The notes under the pieces are model-generated. The model was not told where the DNA came from and ran no database searches. It saw only the letters and a list, made by a program, of their open reading frames with translations. The position numbers and the translations under genes are program-made. 64,000 bases of DNA, from positions 87,336 to 151,335 of the forward strand of contig JACPYS010000008.1 of NCBI GenBank assembly GCA_016195915.1. Direction: 5' to 3'. Below are positions 39,420 to 48,007 of this stretch, in pieces (the stretch's first letter is position 1; each line of letters starts with the position of its first letter). The stretch comes from Betaproteobacteria bacterium (GTDB lineage: Bacteria; Pseudomonadota; Gammaproteobacteria; Burkholderiales; SG8-39).

Positions 39420-40496
39420 CTACTTGATCACGTAGCGCACCGGCCACTTGTGGCCGAGCTTTTCGGCTTCCTCGAGCGTGAGCTTCAGCACCTGGCTTGC
39501 GGGCAGGCCCTGCTTGTCGAGTTCGTCGGCCTTCTGCTGCGGCCAGCCTTTCATGGCATTGGCCCAATCCTTGCGCGCGGCGTCGGTGATCTTTTTCACC
39601 GTCACGCCGTTCGCCCTCAGCTGTTCGAGTTGCTTGGGATAGGCTTCCTCATTCACCTTGCCGGTGAGGGTTTCGTACTCGCGCCCGACCTCGAGGACGA
39701 TGTCCTGCACCTCCTTCGGCAGCTTCGCGAAGCGCGCCTTGTTGATCGTGAGCGCATGCCAGGTAATCGCACCGAAGCCGGTTTCGGTATAGAACTTGCC
39801 GACGTCGTAGAGCTTGAACTGCACCCAGCCCGATGGGAACATGATCCAGCCGCTATAGACGCCGGTCTGCATCGAGGTATAGGCCTCCGGCAGCGACGAC
39901 TGTACCGGCACCGCACCGGCGTACTCGAGCCATTTGAGGTTCAGGCCCGCACCGGCGAGCTTCTTGCCCTTCAGGTCCGCAACTGAATTCCAGTCGAAGT
40001 TCGTGCCCAGGTTGTAGCCGTTGTCCGCAATCAGCCCGACCAGCCGCTGGTTGAATTTGTCCTCGAGCACCTTGGACATGTAGGGCACCTTGTCGAACAC
40101 GGCACGGACAATCTTGACGCTCATCACCGGGCTCATGGTGCCGAACGGCAGCATCACCTGGAACGCGTGCAACGGGAGGTTGGACGGTTCGAAGCCGAAG
40201 TTGTAACCGCCGAGGTCGACGATTCCCGATTGCACGCCTTCCAGCACATCCGCCACTTTCACGATCGAGCCGCCATAGGCTTCGATGAACTCCACCTTGT
40301 GCTTGGTGCGCGCGGCGACGCGCTTGCTGACCTCCGGCACAAAGTACGTGGACATCAGGTTGACGTAGGTCTGGACGACCGGATGGCCCGACGCGATGCG
40401 AAGCTTGATCTCCTCCGCGAGGACGGAACCCGACATGTACAGCATCGACAGCGAGGCGGCGAGTGCGACGGCCGATGCGGAAAATGCGCGCTTCAT
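39420..40496 (-). CDS. dctP: TRAP transporter substrate-binding protein (DctP)
   Basis: This 358-residue periplasmic receptor has a signal peptide (FSASAVALAASLSMLYMSGSVLA), then EIKLRIASGHPVVQTYVN. It includes NSVADLKGKKLAGAGLNLKW, with the family's ligand-contact segment, and ETGFGAITWHALTINKARFAKLP. GGGAGG stands five bases ahead of the ATG. It is the first gene of the operon; the 40497-40600 gap upstream should hold its promoter. Confidence 0.93.
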   Translation of the reverse strand: MKRAFSASAVALAASLSMLYMSGSVLAEEIKLRIASGHPVVQTYVNLMSTYFVPEVSKRVAARTKHKVEFIEAYGGSIVKVADVLEGVQSGIVDLGGYNFGFEPSNLPLHAFQVMLPFGTMSPVMSVKIVRAVFDKVPYMSKVLEDKFNQRLVGLIADNGYNLGTNFDWNSVADLKGKKLAGAGLNLKWLEYAGAVPVQSSLPEAYTSMQTGVYSGWIMFPSGWVQFKLYDVGKFYTETGFGAITWHALTINKARFAKLPKEVQDIVLEVGREYETLTGKVNEEAYPKQLEQLRANGVTVKKITDAARKDWANAMKGWPQQKADELDKQGLPASQVLKLTLEEAEKLGHKWPVRYVIK

Positions 40497-40602
40497 GTAG
40501 CCTCCCTTGATTTGGAATTGACTGGATCGTTGTTTCTTGTCATGTTCCGGCGGTTGGCCCGGCATGTCAACCTTCGTGCCGCTGCCACAAGGGATTGCAC
40601 AG

Positions 40603-40704
40603 ATGACCATCAAGACTCGCGCGCTGCAGTTTGCACGGGCCGGCGGACCGGAGGTGTTGCGCGCAGTCGACGTCGATCTCACCGGTTCGGGAGAACAAGC
40701 ATGA
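40603..40704 (+). pseudogene. N-terminal remnant of a quinone oxidoreductase gene, now a 33-codon leader ORF
   Basis: ATG 40603 opens a 33-codon frame reading TIKTRALQFARAGGPEVLRAV then DVDLTGSGEQA and TGA. This is the start of a zinc-independent quinone oxidoreductase (x-x-G-G-P-E-V-L-x-x-x-D-V-D). The homology stops after about 30 residues. The stop overlaps the ATG of the FAD-subunit gene as ATGA. It is a deletion remnant that may now act as a coupled leader. Confidence 0.6.
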
Positions 40705-41591
40705 AAGCGTTCGATCTGGTCATCGCCAAGGATGCCGCGCATGCCGTCACGCTGCTCGCCGAGCATGGCCCCTCGGCCAGAGTCCTCGCGGGCGGCACCG
40801 ATCTGCTGGTCGAGCTCAAGTCGGCATCCCGCGTGCCGCGGGTAGTGCTCGACATCTCCCGCGCGGCAGAGTTGAAGGGAATCGAACTCACGGACCAGGG
40901 CCTCAGGATCGGCGCTCTGGTAACACACACCGAGCTCATGCGTTTCCCGCTCATCCGTGATCTGTTCCCCGCGCTCGTGGATGCGGCGCACTCCATCGGC
41001 GCCGTGCAGACCCGGAATCTGGGCACGCTCGGCGGCAACCTGGTGACCTGCGTGCCGTCGATGGACAGCGGTCCCACGCTGGTCGCGCTGGACGCGCTGG
41101 TGACCATTACCGGACCGGGCGGCCGCCGTCAGCTCCCGCTCAGCGACTTTTTTGCAGGACCGCGCAAGTCCATGCTCGAGCCCGAAGACCTGCTGCTGGA
41201 CATCGTCATTCCCAAAGAAAACCTGGGCAAGCCCGCGGACTTTCAGAAATTCGGCTTGCGCAAAGGTCAGGCACTCGCCCTGGTCAACGCGGCAGCCAGC
41301 CTGTGGGTGGATTGGGAGCGCGATGTGTGCGTGGCGCCCCGCATCGCGCTCGGCGCGGTTGCGCCCACGGTGATCCGTGCGCGGGCCGCCGAGGCTTACC
41401 TCGAAGGCCGTGCGATTACGCCCGAAGCCCTTGCCGAAGCCGGACGCATCGCAGTAGCGGAAGCACGACCGATCAGCGATTTTCGTGCTTCGGCGGATTA
41501 CCGGCGCGACCTGATCGCCGTATTGACCCGGCGCGCACTGGCAAACGCCTACGCGCGCGCGACGGCGAAGCGAGACGGAGAAAAACAGTGA
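40701..41591 (+). CDS. Molybdenum hydroxylase FAD-binding (medium) subunit
   Basis: This 296-residue CO dehydrogenase/xanthine dehydrogenase-type flavoprotein passes electrons from the iron-sulfur subunit to its acceptor. The FAD motifs are present: VLAGGTDLLVELKSA (the A-G-G-T-D-L-L loop), IGAVQTRNLGTLGGNLVTCVPSMD (the T-x-G-G-N), and FGLRKGQALALVNAAASL. It overlaps the leader ORF by four bases upstream and the small subunit by four bases downstream. Confidence 0.92.
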   Translation: MKAFDLVIAKDAAHAVTLLAEHGPSARVLAGGTDLLVELKSASRVPRVVLDISRAAELKGIELTDQGLRIGALVTHTELMRFPLIRDLFPALVDAAHSIGAVQTRNLGTLGGNLVTCVPSMDSGPTLVALDALVTITGPGGRRQLPLSDFFAGPRKSMLEPEDLLLDIVIPKENLGKPADFQKFGLRKGQALALVNAAASLWVDWERDVCVAPRIALGAVAPTVIRARAAEAYLEGRAITPEALAEAGRIAVAEARPISDFRASADYRRDLIAVLTRRALANAYARATAKRDGEKQ

Positions 41592-42079
41592 CTGACGTGA
41601 CCGCGGTAACCATGAAACTCAATGGCGTGACGCGTACCGCGTCGGCCGTGCCCCCGGAAACAACCCTGCTTGCGCTACTGCGCAATCAATTCAACCTGAC
41701 CGGAGCGAAGCTCGGCTGCGACGTGGGCGATTGCGGCGCCTGCACGGTGATCGTGGATGGCAATGCAGTGAACGCGTGCCTGATGCTGGCGGCCCAGGCC
41801 GACGGCAGCGATGTACTGACCATCGAGGGGCTCGCGACGCTCGAGCGGCTGCACCCCTTGCAGAAGGCGTTCGAGGACAACGCCTCCCTGCAGTGCGGAT
41901 TCTGCGGACCGGGCGTGATCCTGTCCGCCAAAGCCCTGCTCGACGAGAATCCCGACCCGACGCAGCAGGAGATCCGCGATGCGCTCTCGGGCAACCTGTG
42001 CCGCTGCACCGGTTATACGAAGATGATCGAAGCCGTGCAGGTTGCCGCGCGCGCGCTGCGCGCGAAGCCGGACGCCTGA
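41588..42079 (+). CDS. Molybdenum hydroxylase [2Fe-2S] (small) subunit
   Basis: This 163-residue subunit carries two [2Fe-2S] clusters. The plant-type cluster is formed by LGCDVGDCGACTVIVDG with a fourth Cys in VNACLML, and the second by LQCGFCGPGVI and GNLCRCTGYTKMIEA. GTG 41588 overlaps the preceding stop (GTGA); ATG 41612 is a less likely start. Confidence 0.93.
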   Translation: MTDVTAVTMKLNGVTRTASAVPPETTLLALLRNQFNLTGAKLGCDVGDCGACTVIVDGNAVNACLMLAAQADGSDVLTIEGLATLERLHPLQKAFEDNASLQCGFCGPGVILSAKALLDENPDPTQQEIRDALSGNLCRCTGYTKMIEAVQVAARALRAKPDA

Positions 42080-42080
42080 C

Positions 42081-43232
42081 ATGCAGCAGCATTCACCGAT
42101 TCCCGAGACGATGAAGGCCTGGGTGCTCGCAAACCCGGGCGAACTGCGCCTCGTGGACAAGCCCGTTCCCCGTCCCGGCCCGGCCGAGGTATTGGTGCGC
42201 ATCGGCGCCACCGCCGTGTGCGGCACGGACCTGGAGGTCATCAGCCACGGCGAGCCGGCGCTGATTCAGGGCGGGCTGCCGTTCAACCGGAATTTCACGC
42301 CGGGCCACGAGTACATGGGAACGGTGGCCGGGCTCGGCCCGGGCGTGGACGAATTCGAACTCGGCGCGCGCATCGCGGTCGAGATCCACGCCGGCTGCGG
42401 ACGCTGCGAGCGTTGCCGCGAGGGGATGTACACCGCCTGCCTCAACTACGGCATGAACTACGGCGAGCACGACAAGGGGCATCGCGCCAACGGCTTTACG
42501 ACGGACGGCGGCTTCGCCGAGTACGCCGTGAATCACGTCAACACGCTCGTGCGCGTTCCCGCCGGCATGAGCGATGAAGAAGCCACCCTCATCGTCACCG
42601 CGGGCACCGCGTTGTACGGGATCGACGCACTCGGCGGATTGATCGCGGGCCAGTCGATCGTAGTCACCGGGCCGGGGCCGATCGGCTTGATGAGCGTAGG
42701 GGTCGCCAGGGCGCTCGGCGCGGATCCGGTCATACTCATCGGCACGCGGCAGGACCGCAGGCGGCTGGACATCGGCCGCCAGCTTGGCGCGAACGAGATT
42801 CTCACCGTGGGCGAGGAAGACGTGATCGCAGCAGTGCAGCGCATTACCGGCGGCAAGGGTGTGCACTACGTGCAGGAATGCTCGGGAGCACCCGGCGCGC
42901 TCGACGACGCGGCGCGCATGGTGAGCCGTGGCGGGCGTATTTGCCTCGCAGCTTTCCCGAAAGGACCGGTGCTGGTGGACGTTGCCCGGCTGGTGCGCAA
43001 CAACATCTACGTGTTCGGCATTCGCGGCGAAGGCAGGAGCGCAACCCGCCGCGCCGCCGCGCTGATGGCGCAAAAACGTTTTCCTGCGCATCTCGTCCAT
43101 ACCCACAGCTTCCCGTTGGAGCAGGTACCTGCGGCGATCCGGTATGCGGGCGAGCGCATCGAAGACGCGATCAAGATCGTGGTAAAGATGCAAGTCGAAA
43201 GGAACAAGCCATGCCAAGGAAGACCAAGCTAG
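42081..43232 (+). CDS. Zinc-dependent alcohol dehydrogenase family protein
   Basis: This 383-residue medium-chain dehydrogenase has catalytic zinc ligands in AVCGTDLEVI and FTPGHEYMG, and a complete structural zinc site in CGRCERCREGMYTAC. The NAD-binding loop is VVTGPGPIGLMSVGVARALGA. It starts one base after the iron-sulfur gene and overlaps the next gene by 22 bases, so it is embedded in the hydroxylase operon. It probably oxidises an alcohol derived from, or feeding into, the hydroxylase substrate. Confidence 0.92.
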   Translation: MQQHSPIPETMKAWVLANPGELRLVDKPVPRPGPAEVLVRIGATAVCGTDLEVISHGEPALIQGGLPFNRNFTPGHEYMGTVAGLGPGVDEFELGARIAVEIHAGCGRCERCREGMYTACLNYGMNYGEHDKGHRANGFTTDGGFAEYAVNHVNTLVRVPAGMSDEEATLIVTAGTALYGIDALGGLIAGQSIVVTGPGPIGLMSVGVARALGADPVILIGTRQDRRRLDIGRQLGANEILTVGEEDVIAAVQRITGGKGVHYVQECSGAPGALDDAARMVSRGGRICLAAFPKGPVLVDVARLVRNNIYVFGIRGEGRSATRRAAALMAQKRFPAHLVHTHSFPLEQVPAAIRYAGERIEDAIKIVVKMQVERNKPCQGRPS

Positions 43233-44611
43233 CGGACAAGATGCAGCGCACGCTGGGGCAGGCGCCGCGCAGCACTGGTGAACTCGCGCGCGTCCCCCCG
43301 GTGACGCTGCCGGTGGCGTATCCGATCGAGGCCCTGGTCCCGCAGGTCCGCCTTCAGACCCCCGCCGTCGGCCAGCGCGCGACGCGCCCCGACGGCCGTC
43401 TGCACGGCCTCGGCCAGACGCGCTACATCGACGACCTCGCGTTTCCCGGCATGCTGTACGCGAAGATCAAGCGCGCGGGCATCGCCGCGGCACGCATCCT
43501 CAGCATCGATACGAGCGAGGCCGATGCGATGCCGGGCGTGCTGGCCGTGCTGACGGGCCGCGAGATCCCGGTGAATTCCTTCGGTCCCTCGCTGCAGGAT
43601 CAGCCCGTGCTTGCCGACACGCAGGTGCGTCACGCGGGCGACGGCGTGGCGGCGGTGGCGGCACTCACCGAGCAGATTGCCGAGGCTGCCATCGAAAAGA
43701 TCAAGGTCGATTACGAACCCCTGCCGGCAGTCTTCGATCCGCTCGAAGCGCTGCGGGAGGACGCGCCGAAAGTGCACGCGCCGGCCGGCAATGTCTACGC
43801 GACCAAGGTCATCCGCAAGGGCGACGTCGACGCCGCCTTCGCGCGCGCGGATCACGTCTTCGAGGGACGATATGCGACCCAGATGGTCGAGCACGTTCCG
43901 CTGGAGCCCCACGCGGCGATCGCCATGTGGGATCCCAATGGCCGCGTGACCATCCACAGCACCCTCGGACGAATTACGCTCGGGCGCTCCGACGTTTCGC
44001 GCACCCTGAAGCTGCCGATGAACCGCGTGCGCATCGTCGCCACCATCGTAGGCGGAAATTTCGGCGGCAAGAACGAGATCACCCAGGAACCCGTGCTCGC
44101 GCTGCTATCGAAGAAGACCGGCCGGCCCGTCAAGGGTGTGTTTACGCGCGGCGAGGAGTTCACCTCCACCACCACACGTCACCCGTTCGTCATGGATTAC
44201 AAGACCGGCGTGACCAAAGACGGGCGCATCATTGCGCGCAAGGTGCGGCTGGTGCTCGACGGCGGCGCGTACTGCTCCTGGAGCGAAACCACGCTGGGCA
44301 AGGCGTGCATCCTGTCTGCGGGACCGTACCGCATCGATAACCTTCGCGTAGAGGCCTATGTGGTGTACACCAACAAGACGATGACCGGTGCGATGCGCGG
44401 GTTCGGCGCGCCGCAGGTGTGCTTCGCCTACGAATCGCAGATGGATGAAATCGCCGCGGCGCTCCACATGGATCCGCTCGAGATCCGGCTCCTCAACGCG
44501 TTCGAGGAGGGCGCGGCAAGCCCGACGGGCCAGGTGCTGCACAGCGTGGTGCTGAAAGCCTCGCTGCTCAAAGCGGCGGAGCGCTTCGGCTGGAAGGAGC
44601 CGCGCTCATGA
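43211..44611 (+). CDS. Molybdopterin-binding (large) subunit, N-terminal half
   Basis: This 466-residue protein covers the first half of a xanthine dehydrogenase/CoxL-type large subunit. It contains GLGQTRYIDDLAFPGMLYAKIKRA (start of Ald_Xan_dh_C), the substrate-channel segment EHVPLEPHAAIAMWD, GGNFGGKNE, and TGAMRGFGAPQVCFAYESQMDEIA, which carries the molybdopterin-binding Arg. It ends at WKEPRS and its stop overlaps the ATG of the second half by four bases. The full family is about 760 residues in one chain, so the enzyme here is split. Confidence 0.88.
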   Translation: MPRKTKLADKMQRTLGQAPRSTGELARVPPVTLPVAYPIEALVPQVRLQTPAVGQRATRPDGRLHGLGQTRYIDDLAFPGMLYAKIKRAGIAAARILSIDTSEADAMPGVLAVLTGREIPVNSFGPSLQDQPVLADTQVRHAGDGVAAVAALTEQIAEAAIEKIKVDYEPLPAVFDPLEALREDAPKVHAPAGNVYATKVIRKGDVDAAFARADHVFEGRYATQMVEHVPLEPHAAIAMWDPNGRVTIHSTLGRITLGRSDVSRTLKLPMNRVRIVATIVGGNFGGKNEITQEPVLALLSKKTGRPVKGVFTRGEEFTSTTTRHPFVMDYKTGVTKDGRIIARKVRLVLDGGAYCSWSETTLGKACILSAGPYRIDNLRVEAYVVYTNKTMTGAMRGFGAPQVCFAYESQMDEIAAALHMDPLEIRLLNAFEEGAASPTGQVLHSVVLKASLLKAAERFGWKEPRS

Positions 44612-45627
44612 AACGGCGCGGGCGCGGCATCGCCTGCATGTGGTATCCGATCGGTTTCACCGTTTCGGCCAATCCGAGTGCGGCGACCGTAAAGGTGAAC
44701 GAAGACGGGACTGCGACGCTGCTCACGGGCACGGTGGAAACCGGCCAGGGTTCGCTGACCGTGCTCGCCCAGATCGCCGCGGAGGAACTCGGCGTCGCGA
44801 CCGACGACGTGCACGTCGTTTCGGCGGACACCGACGGAACGCCGATGGACACCGGCGCGATCGCCAGCCGCACAACCTACGTCACTGGGAACGCGGTCCG
44901 GCTCGCGGCTGAAAAAGCCAAGCAAATTCTGTTCGAGACTGCCGCGCCGATGCTGGGCGTGAAGCCGGAGCAACTTGAGGCGCGCGACCGCAACATTCAG
45001 GTCAAGGGTTTTCCGCAGCGAAATGTGGCGATCAGCGTAGTCGCGCACCGCGCCCAGGTGGTGATGGGCCAGCCGCCCATCGGCAGCGCCTCGTGGAACC
45101 CGCCTACGCTGGCGATGGACCCCGAGACCGGGCAAGGCAAGCCGTTCAGCACCTACGTGTATGCGACCCAGATTGCCGAAGTCGACGTCGACGATGAAAC
45201 CGGCGAAGTGGAGGTGCTGCGCATCGTCGCCGCGCACGACTGCGGCACGGCCATCAACCCGATGCTGGTCGAAGGTCAGGTCGAAGGCGGCATATCGATG
45301 GGCATCGGTTTCGCGCTCCAGGAGCAGATCCTGTTCGACGACGCGGGCCGCCAGATCAACCCGAACCTGACCAACTACATCATGCCCACCACCCTCGACA
45401 TGCCGGAGATCAAGGTCGATATCGTCGACAGCTACGATCCGACGGGCCCGTTCGGCGCCAAGGGCGTGGGGGAGCCGACGTCAGTGCCGACGGCTGCGGC
45501 GATTCTGAATGCAATTCACGATGCGGTAGGGGTTCGCATCACCTCGCTGCCGGCAACGGCGGAGAAGGTTCTTGCCGCCATCAAGGCGAAACAGGCGCAG
45601 CAGACGAAGCGAATTGCGGCACGGTAG
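44608..45627 (+). CDS. Molybdopterin-binding (large) subunit, C-terminal half
   Basis: This 339-residue protein continues the large subunit: KRRGRGIACMWYPIGF is where one-chain homologues pass directly on. Then come TGTVETGQGSLTVLAQIAAEELG, DTDGTPMDTGAIASRTTYVTGNA and the C-terminal GPFGAKGVGEPTSVP with the catalytic Glu in G-V-G-E. The break falls in a linker between the two domains, and start and stop overlap as ATGA. It may be a natural split held together by subunit contacts, or a recent frameshift in a linker. Confidence 0.88.
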   Translation: MKRRGRGIACMWYPIGFTVSANPSAATVKVNEDGTATLLTGTVETGQGSLTVLAQIAAEELGVATDDVHVVSADTDGTPMDTGAIASRTTYVTGNAVRLAAEKAKQILFETAAPMLGVKPEQLEARDRNIQVKGFPQRNVAISVVAHRAQVVMGQPPIGSASWNPPTLAMDPETGQGKPFSTYVYATQIAEVDVDDETGEVEVLRIVAAHDCGTAINPMLVEGQVEGGISMGIGFALQEQILFDDAGRQINPNLTNYIMPTTLDMPEIKVDIVDSYDPTGPFGAKGVGEPTSVPTAAAILNAIHDAVGVRITSLPATAEKVLAAIKAKQAQQTKRIAAR

Positions 45628-45710
45628 TCCCGGTCACCGGAAGAGCGTGGGCGGCGCGATTTCGATTTTCAGGTGCAGCACCTTATCAAGCGCCTGACGG
45701 CGGAGGCAAT

Positions 45711-46418
45711 ATGAAAAATTTGACGACTGCGGTGATCGGCGCAATGACGATGCTTGCCCTGGGCGCGGCGGGGGAAGTGCGTGCCCAAGGCACCGGTAGC
45801 AGCGCGGTCTACCAGGTGACGTACGTCGAGGTGATGCCGGCAGCCAAAACCAGCGCCACGGCCCTGTTAAGACAACTCGGGAGCGCGAGCCGCGGGGCGG
45901 CAGGAAACCAGCGCTTCGAAATTCTCCAGCGGCGCGATCGGCCGAATCATTTTGCAATCATCGAGACGTGGCGTGACCAGGCAGCCGAGGATGCAAACCT
46001 GGCTGCCGGCCACATGAAGCAATTCCGTGAAAAGCTGCAGCCGATGTTGAGCAGTGCTTACGACGAACGGCCCCACACGGGACTGGCCGTCGGTCCGATT
46101 GACGCGGGCGGAGGTTCCAAGGGCGCGGCCGTCTACGCCGTGACCCACGTCGACATCATTCCGCCCAAGAAGGACGACGGCATCGCCGCGCTCCAGCAAC
46201 TGGCCGAGCCGAGCCGCAAGGACGCGGGCAATCTTCGCTACGAGGTCCTGCAACAGAACAGCCGGCCCAATCACTTCACCCTGGTCGAGATTTGGCGCGC
46301 TCAGAGCGCTGTCGAAAATCACGAAGTCTCGCCGCACACCAGAAAGTTCCGCGAGATGCTGCTTCCGATGAGCGGCAGCCTCTATGACCAGCGCCTCTAC
46401 AGGGCGTTGCAACCATGA
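45711..46418 (+). CDS. Exported tandem ABM-like domain protein
   Basis: This 235-residue protein has a signal peptide (AVIGAMTMLALGAAGEVRA) and two copies of an antibiotic-biosynthesis-monooxygenase-type ferredoxin fold. The copies align: VYQVTYVEVMPAAKTSATALL, NQRFEILQRRDRPNHFAIIETW and then VYAVTHVDIIPPKKDD, NLRYEVLQQNSRPNHFTLVEIW. Such folds usually form dimers, so this is a fused dimer in one chain. An exported form is uncommon. The stop overlaps the next ATG by four bases. Confidence 0.82.
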   Translation: MKNLTTAVIGAMTMLALGAAGEVRAQGTGSSAVYQVTYVEVMPAAKTSATALLRQLGSASRGAAGNQRFEILQRRDRPNHFAIIETWRDQAAEDANLAAGHMKQFREKLQPMLSSAYDERPHTGLAVGPIDAGGGSKGAAVYAVTHVDIIPPKKDDGIAALQQLAEPSRKDAGNLRYEVLQQNSRPNHFTLVEIWRAQSAVENHEVSPHTRKFREMLLPMSGSLYDQRLYRALQP

Positions 46419-47392
46419 CTGCGCGAAAATTCTTCGGCATGTTGGCGGCGCTCTTCAGCACAGCGCTTTGCAGCACCGCACTCGCGCAGGGCTACCCCGA
46501 GAAGCCCATCACCATCATCCTGCCGCTGCAGGCCGGCAGCGCGAGCGACGTGGCGGTGCGCATCGTGGCGGAACGCATGGCCCAGTCGATGAAGCAGGGA
46601 CTCCCCATCGAGAACGTCACGGGTGCGTCAGGCTTGATCGGCACCGAGCGGCTGGTCAAGGCGCGCGCCGATGGCTATACCCTCGCCGCGCTCAACAACA
46701 GCATCCTCACCATTCTGCCGAACATCCAGAAAGACAAGGTGAAGTTCGACCCGCACACCGACTTCATCCCGATCGGCGGGCTCGCGAATATCCCGACGCT
46801 GCTCGGGGTAAGCGGCGATTCTCCGATCAGGAGCGTGAAGGAGTTGATCGACCTCGCGCGCGCGAAGCCCGGTTCGCTCAACTATGCGAGCGGCGGCCCC
46901 GGCAGTCCGCAGCATCTGGCCACCGAGATGTTCATGGCGATGGCCGGAGTTCAGTTCGCGCATATTCCGTACAAGGGCGCGACGCAGGCTGCCGCGGGAC
47001 TCGCCGGCGGCCAGGTGCAGGTCATGTTCATCGCGCATTCGCTCGCCCTGCCCTTCCTCGGTTCGGGCAAGGTCCGCCCGATCGCGTTCGCGGGCGGAGA
47101 GCGCAGCGCTGCGTTCCCCAATCTGCCCACCGTAGCCGAGCTTGGCGTACCCGGTTACGACTACTCCTCGTGGATTGCGCTGTTCGCGCCCAAGGGCACG
47201 CCGGCCGATATCGTCACGAGACTGCGCCGCGAGGTCCAGGCAGCCACCGCCATCGCGGAAGTGCGCGAGCGCATGGCGAAGTCGGGCCTCGAACTCTGGG
47301 CCGTGACGGCCGAGCGCCTGCCGCAGGTGATCCGGGACGATTTTGCGCGTTGGGAGAAGGTGGTCAGGACTGCGAATATCAAGGCAGAGTAA
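46415..47392 (+). CDS. Bug/TctC tripartite tricarboxylate receptor
   Basis: This is the third Bug-family receptor of the window (325 residues). Signal peptide FFGMLAALFSTALCSTALA is followed by YPEKPITIILPLQAGSASD; VTGASGLIGTERLVKA and IPYKGATQAAAGLAGGQ match the two ligand-contact regions. It lies at the end of the molybdenum hydroxylase operon and overlaps the ABM-type gene by four bases, so it may take up the hydroxylase substrate. Confidence 0.9.
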   Translation: MTARKFFGMLAALFSTALCSTALAQGYPEKPITIILPLQAGSASDVAVRIVAERMAQSMKQGLPIENVTGASGLIGTERLVKARADGYTLAALNNSILTILPNIQKDKVKFDPHTDFIPIGGLANIPTLLGVSGDSPIRSVKELIDLARAKPGSLNYASGGPGSPQHLATEMFMAMAGVQFAHIPYKGATQAAAGLAGGQVQVMFIAHSLALPFLGSGKVRPIAFAGGERSAAFPNLPTVAELGVPGYDYSSWIALFAPKGTPADIVTRLRREVQAATAIAEVRERMAKSGLELWAVTAERLPQVIRDDFARWEKVVRTANIKAE

Positions 47393-47743
47393 AGCCGGAC
47401 CGGGCTGACAGATGTACGAAAAAGAATTCGTCGAACAAATAATAGAAGGCGATGCGCATTGGCTCGTCGTGGGTTTCGACACCACCTTGCCGCCAATCGC
47501 GACGGTACTGGTTCTTGGTGAGGTGAGATTCTCGGGAGCCGCGGATATCCAGACGAGCCTGGTCTACTTCCGTAAGGAAATGCATGCTGGGCCCCGGTGG
47601 AAAAACCTCGATTGTGAATTCTGCTCTTGTTTGAATCTGAGTAGCAACGGTGCGGCCGATAACGTACGCCATCATCCGCCCGCCGCACTTGCGACGGAAG
47701 GTCCGGTCTGATTTAATACCGCGTAATACCGGAGGGAAACGGC
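47393..47743. other. Gap with no convincing gene
   Basis: Between the Bug gene and the RHH antitoxin lie 351 bases. Two overlapping open frames of about 98 codons exist (47412-47711 on plus and 47379-47675 on minus). Neither matches a family I know and their composition does not favour one strand. The right end holds the antitoxin operator. Confidence 0.6.
47714..47731 (+). promoter_or_regulatory. Direct-repeat operator before the RHH/PIN pair
   Basis: TAATACCG occurs at 47714-47721 and again at 47724-47731, a period of exactly ten bases or about one helix turn. The second copy runs into the GGAGGG ribosome site of the antitoxin gene. Ribbon-helix-helix antitoxins typically bind such tandem half-sites. 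Confidence 0.45.
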
Positions 47744-48007
47744 ATGCTGACCAGCGTCAAACTGCCCGAAGAGTTACGGTTGGAACTCGAGACCGCCGCG
47801 AGGCGCCTTAGCCTTACCAAGAGCGCCTTCATCCGCCGCGCGCTGTCGGCGGAAATCGCACGCACCAGAGCCGAGCTTGGCCCAGCGCCGTACGAACTCG
47901 GAAAGGACCTGTTCGGCAAGGCGCGCAGCGGGCATCGGAACCTTTCGGCGACGCGCGCGCGCAAGCTGATCGCGAACGCTGCGCGTGCGGCGCGTTCTCA
48001 TCGATAG
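47744..48007 (+). CDS. Ribbon-helix-helix (CopG/VapB) antitoxin
   Basis: This 87-residue protein begins TSVKLPEELRLELETAARRLSLTKSAFIRRALSAEIA, a textbook RHH domain. The C-terminal half is basic and probably binds the toxin. GGAGGG precedes the ATG. The gene overlaps the PIN gene by 23 bases. Confidence 0.88.
   Translation: MLTSVKLPEELRLELETAARRLSLTKSAFIRRALSAEIARTRAELGPAPYELGKDLFGKARSGHRNLSATRARKLIANAARAARSHR

Noticed and set aside
47379..47711. Opposed 98-codon ORFs between the Bug gene and the RHH antitoxin
   Set aside because: Neither has a ribosome site or recognisable motif and they exclude each other.
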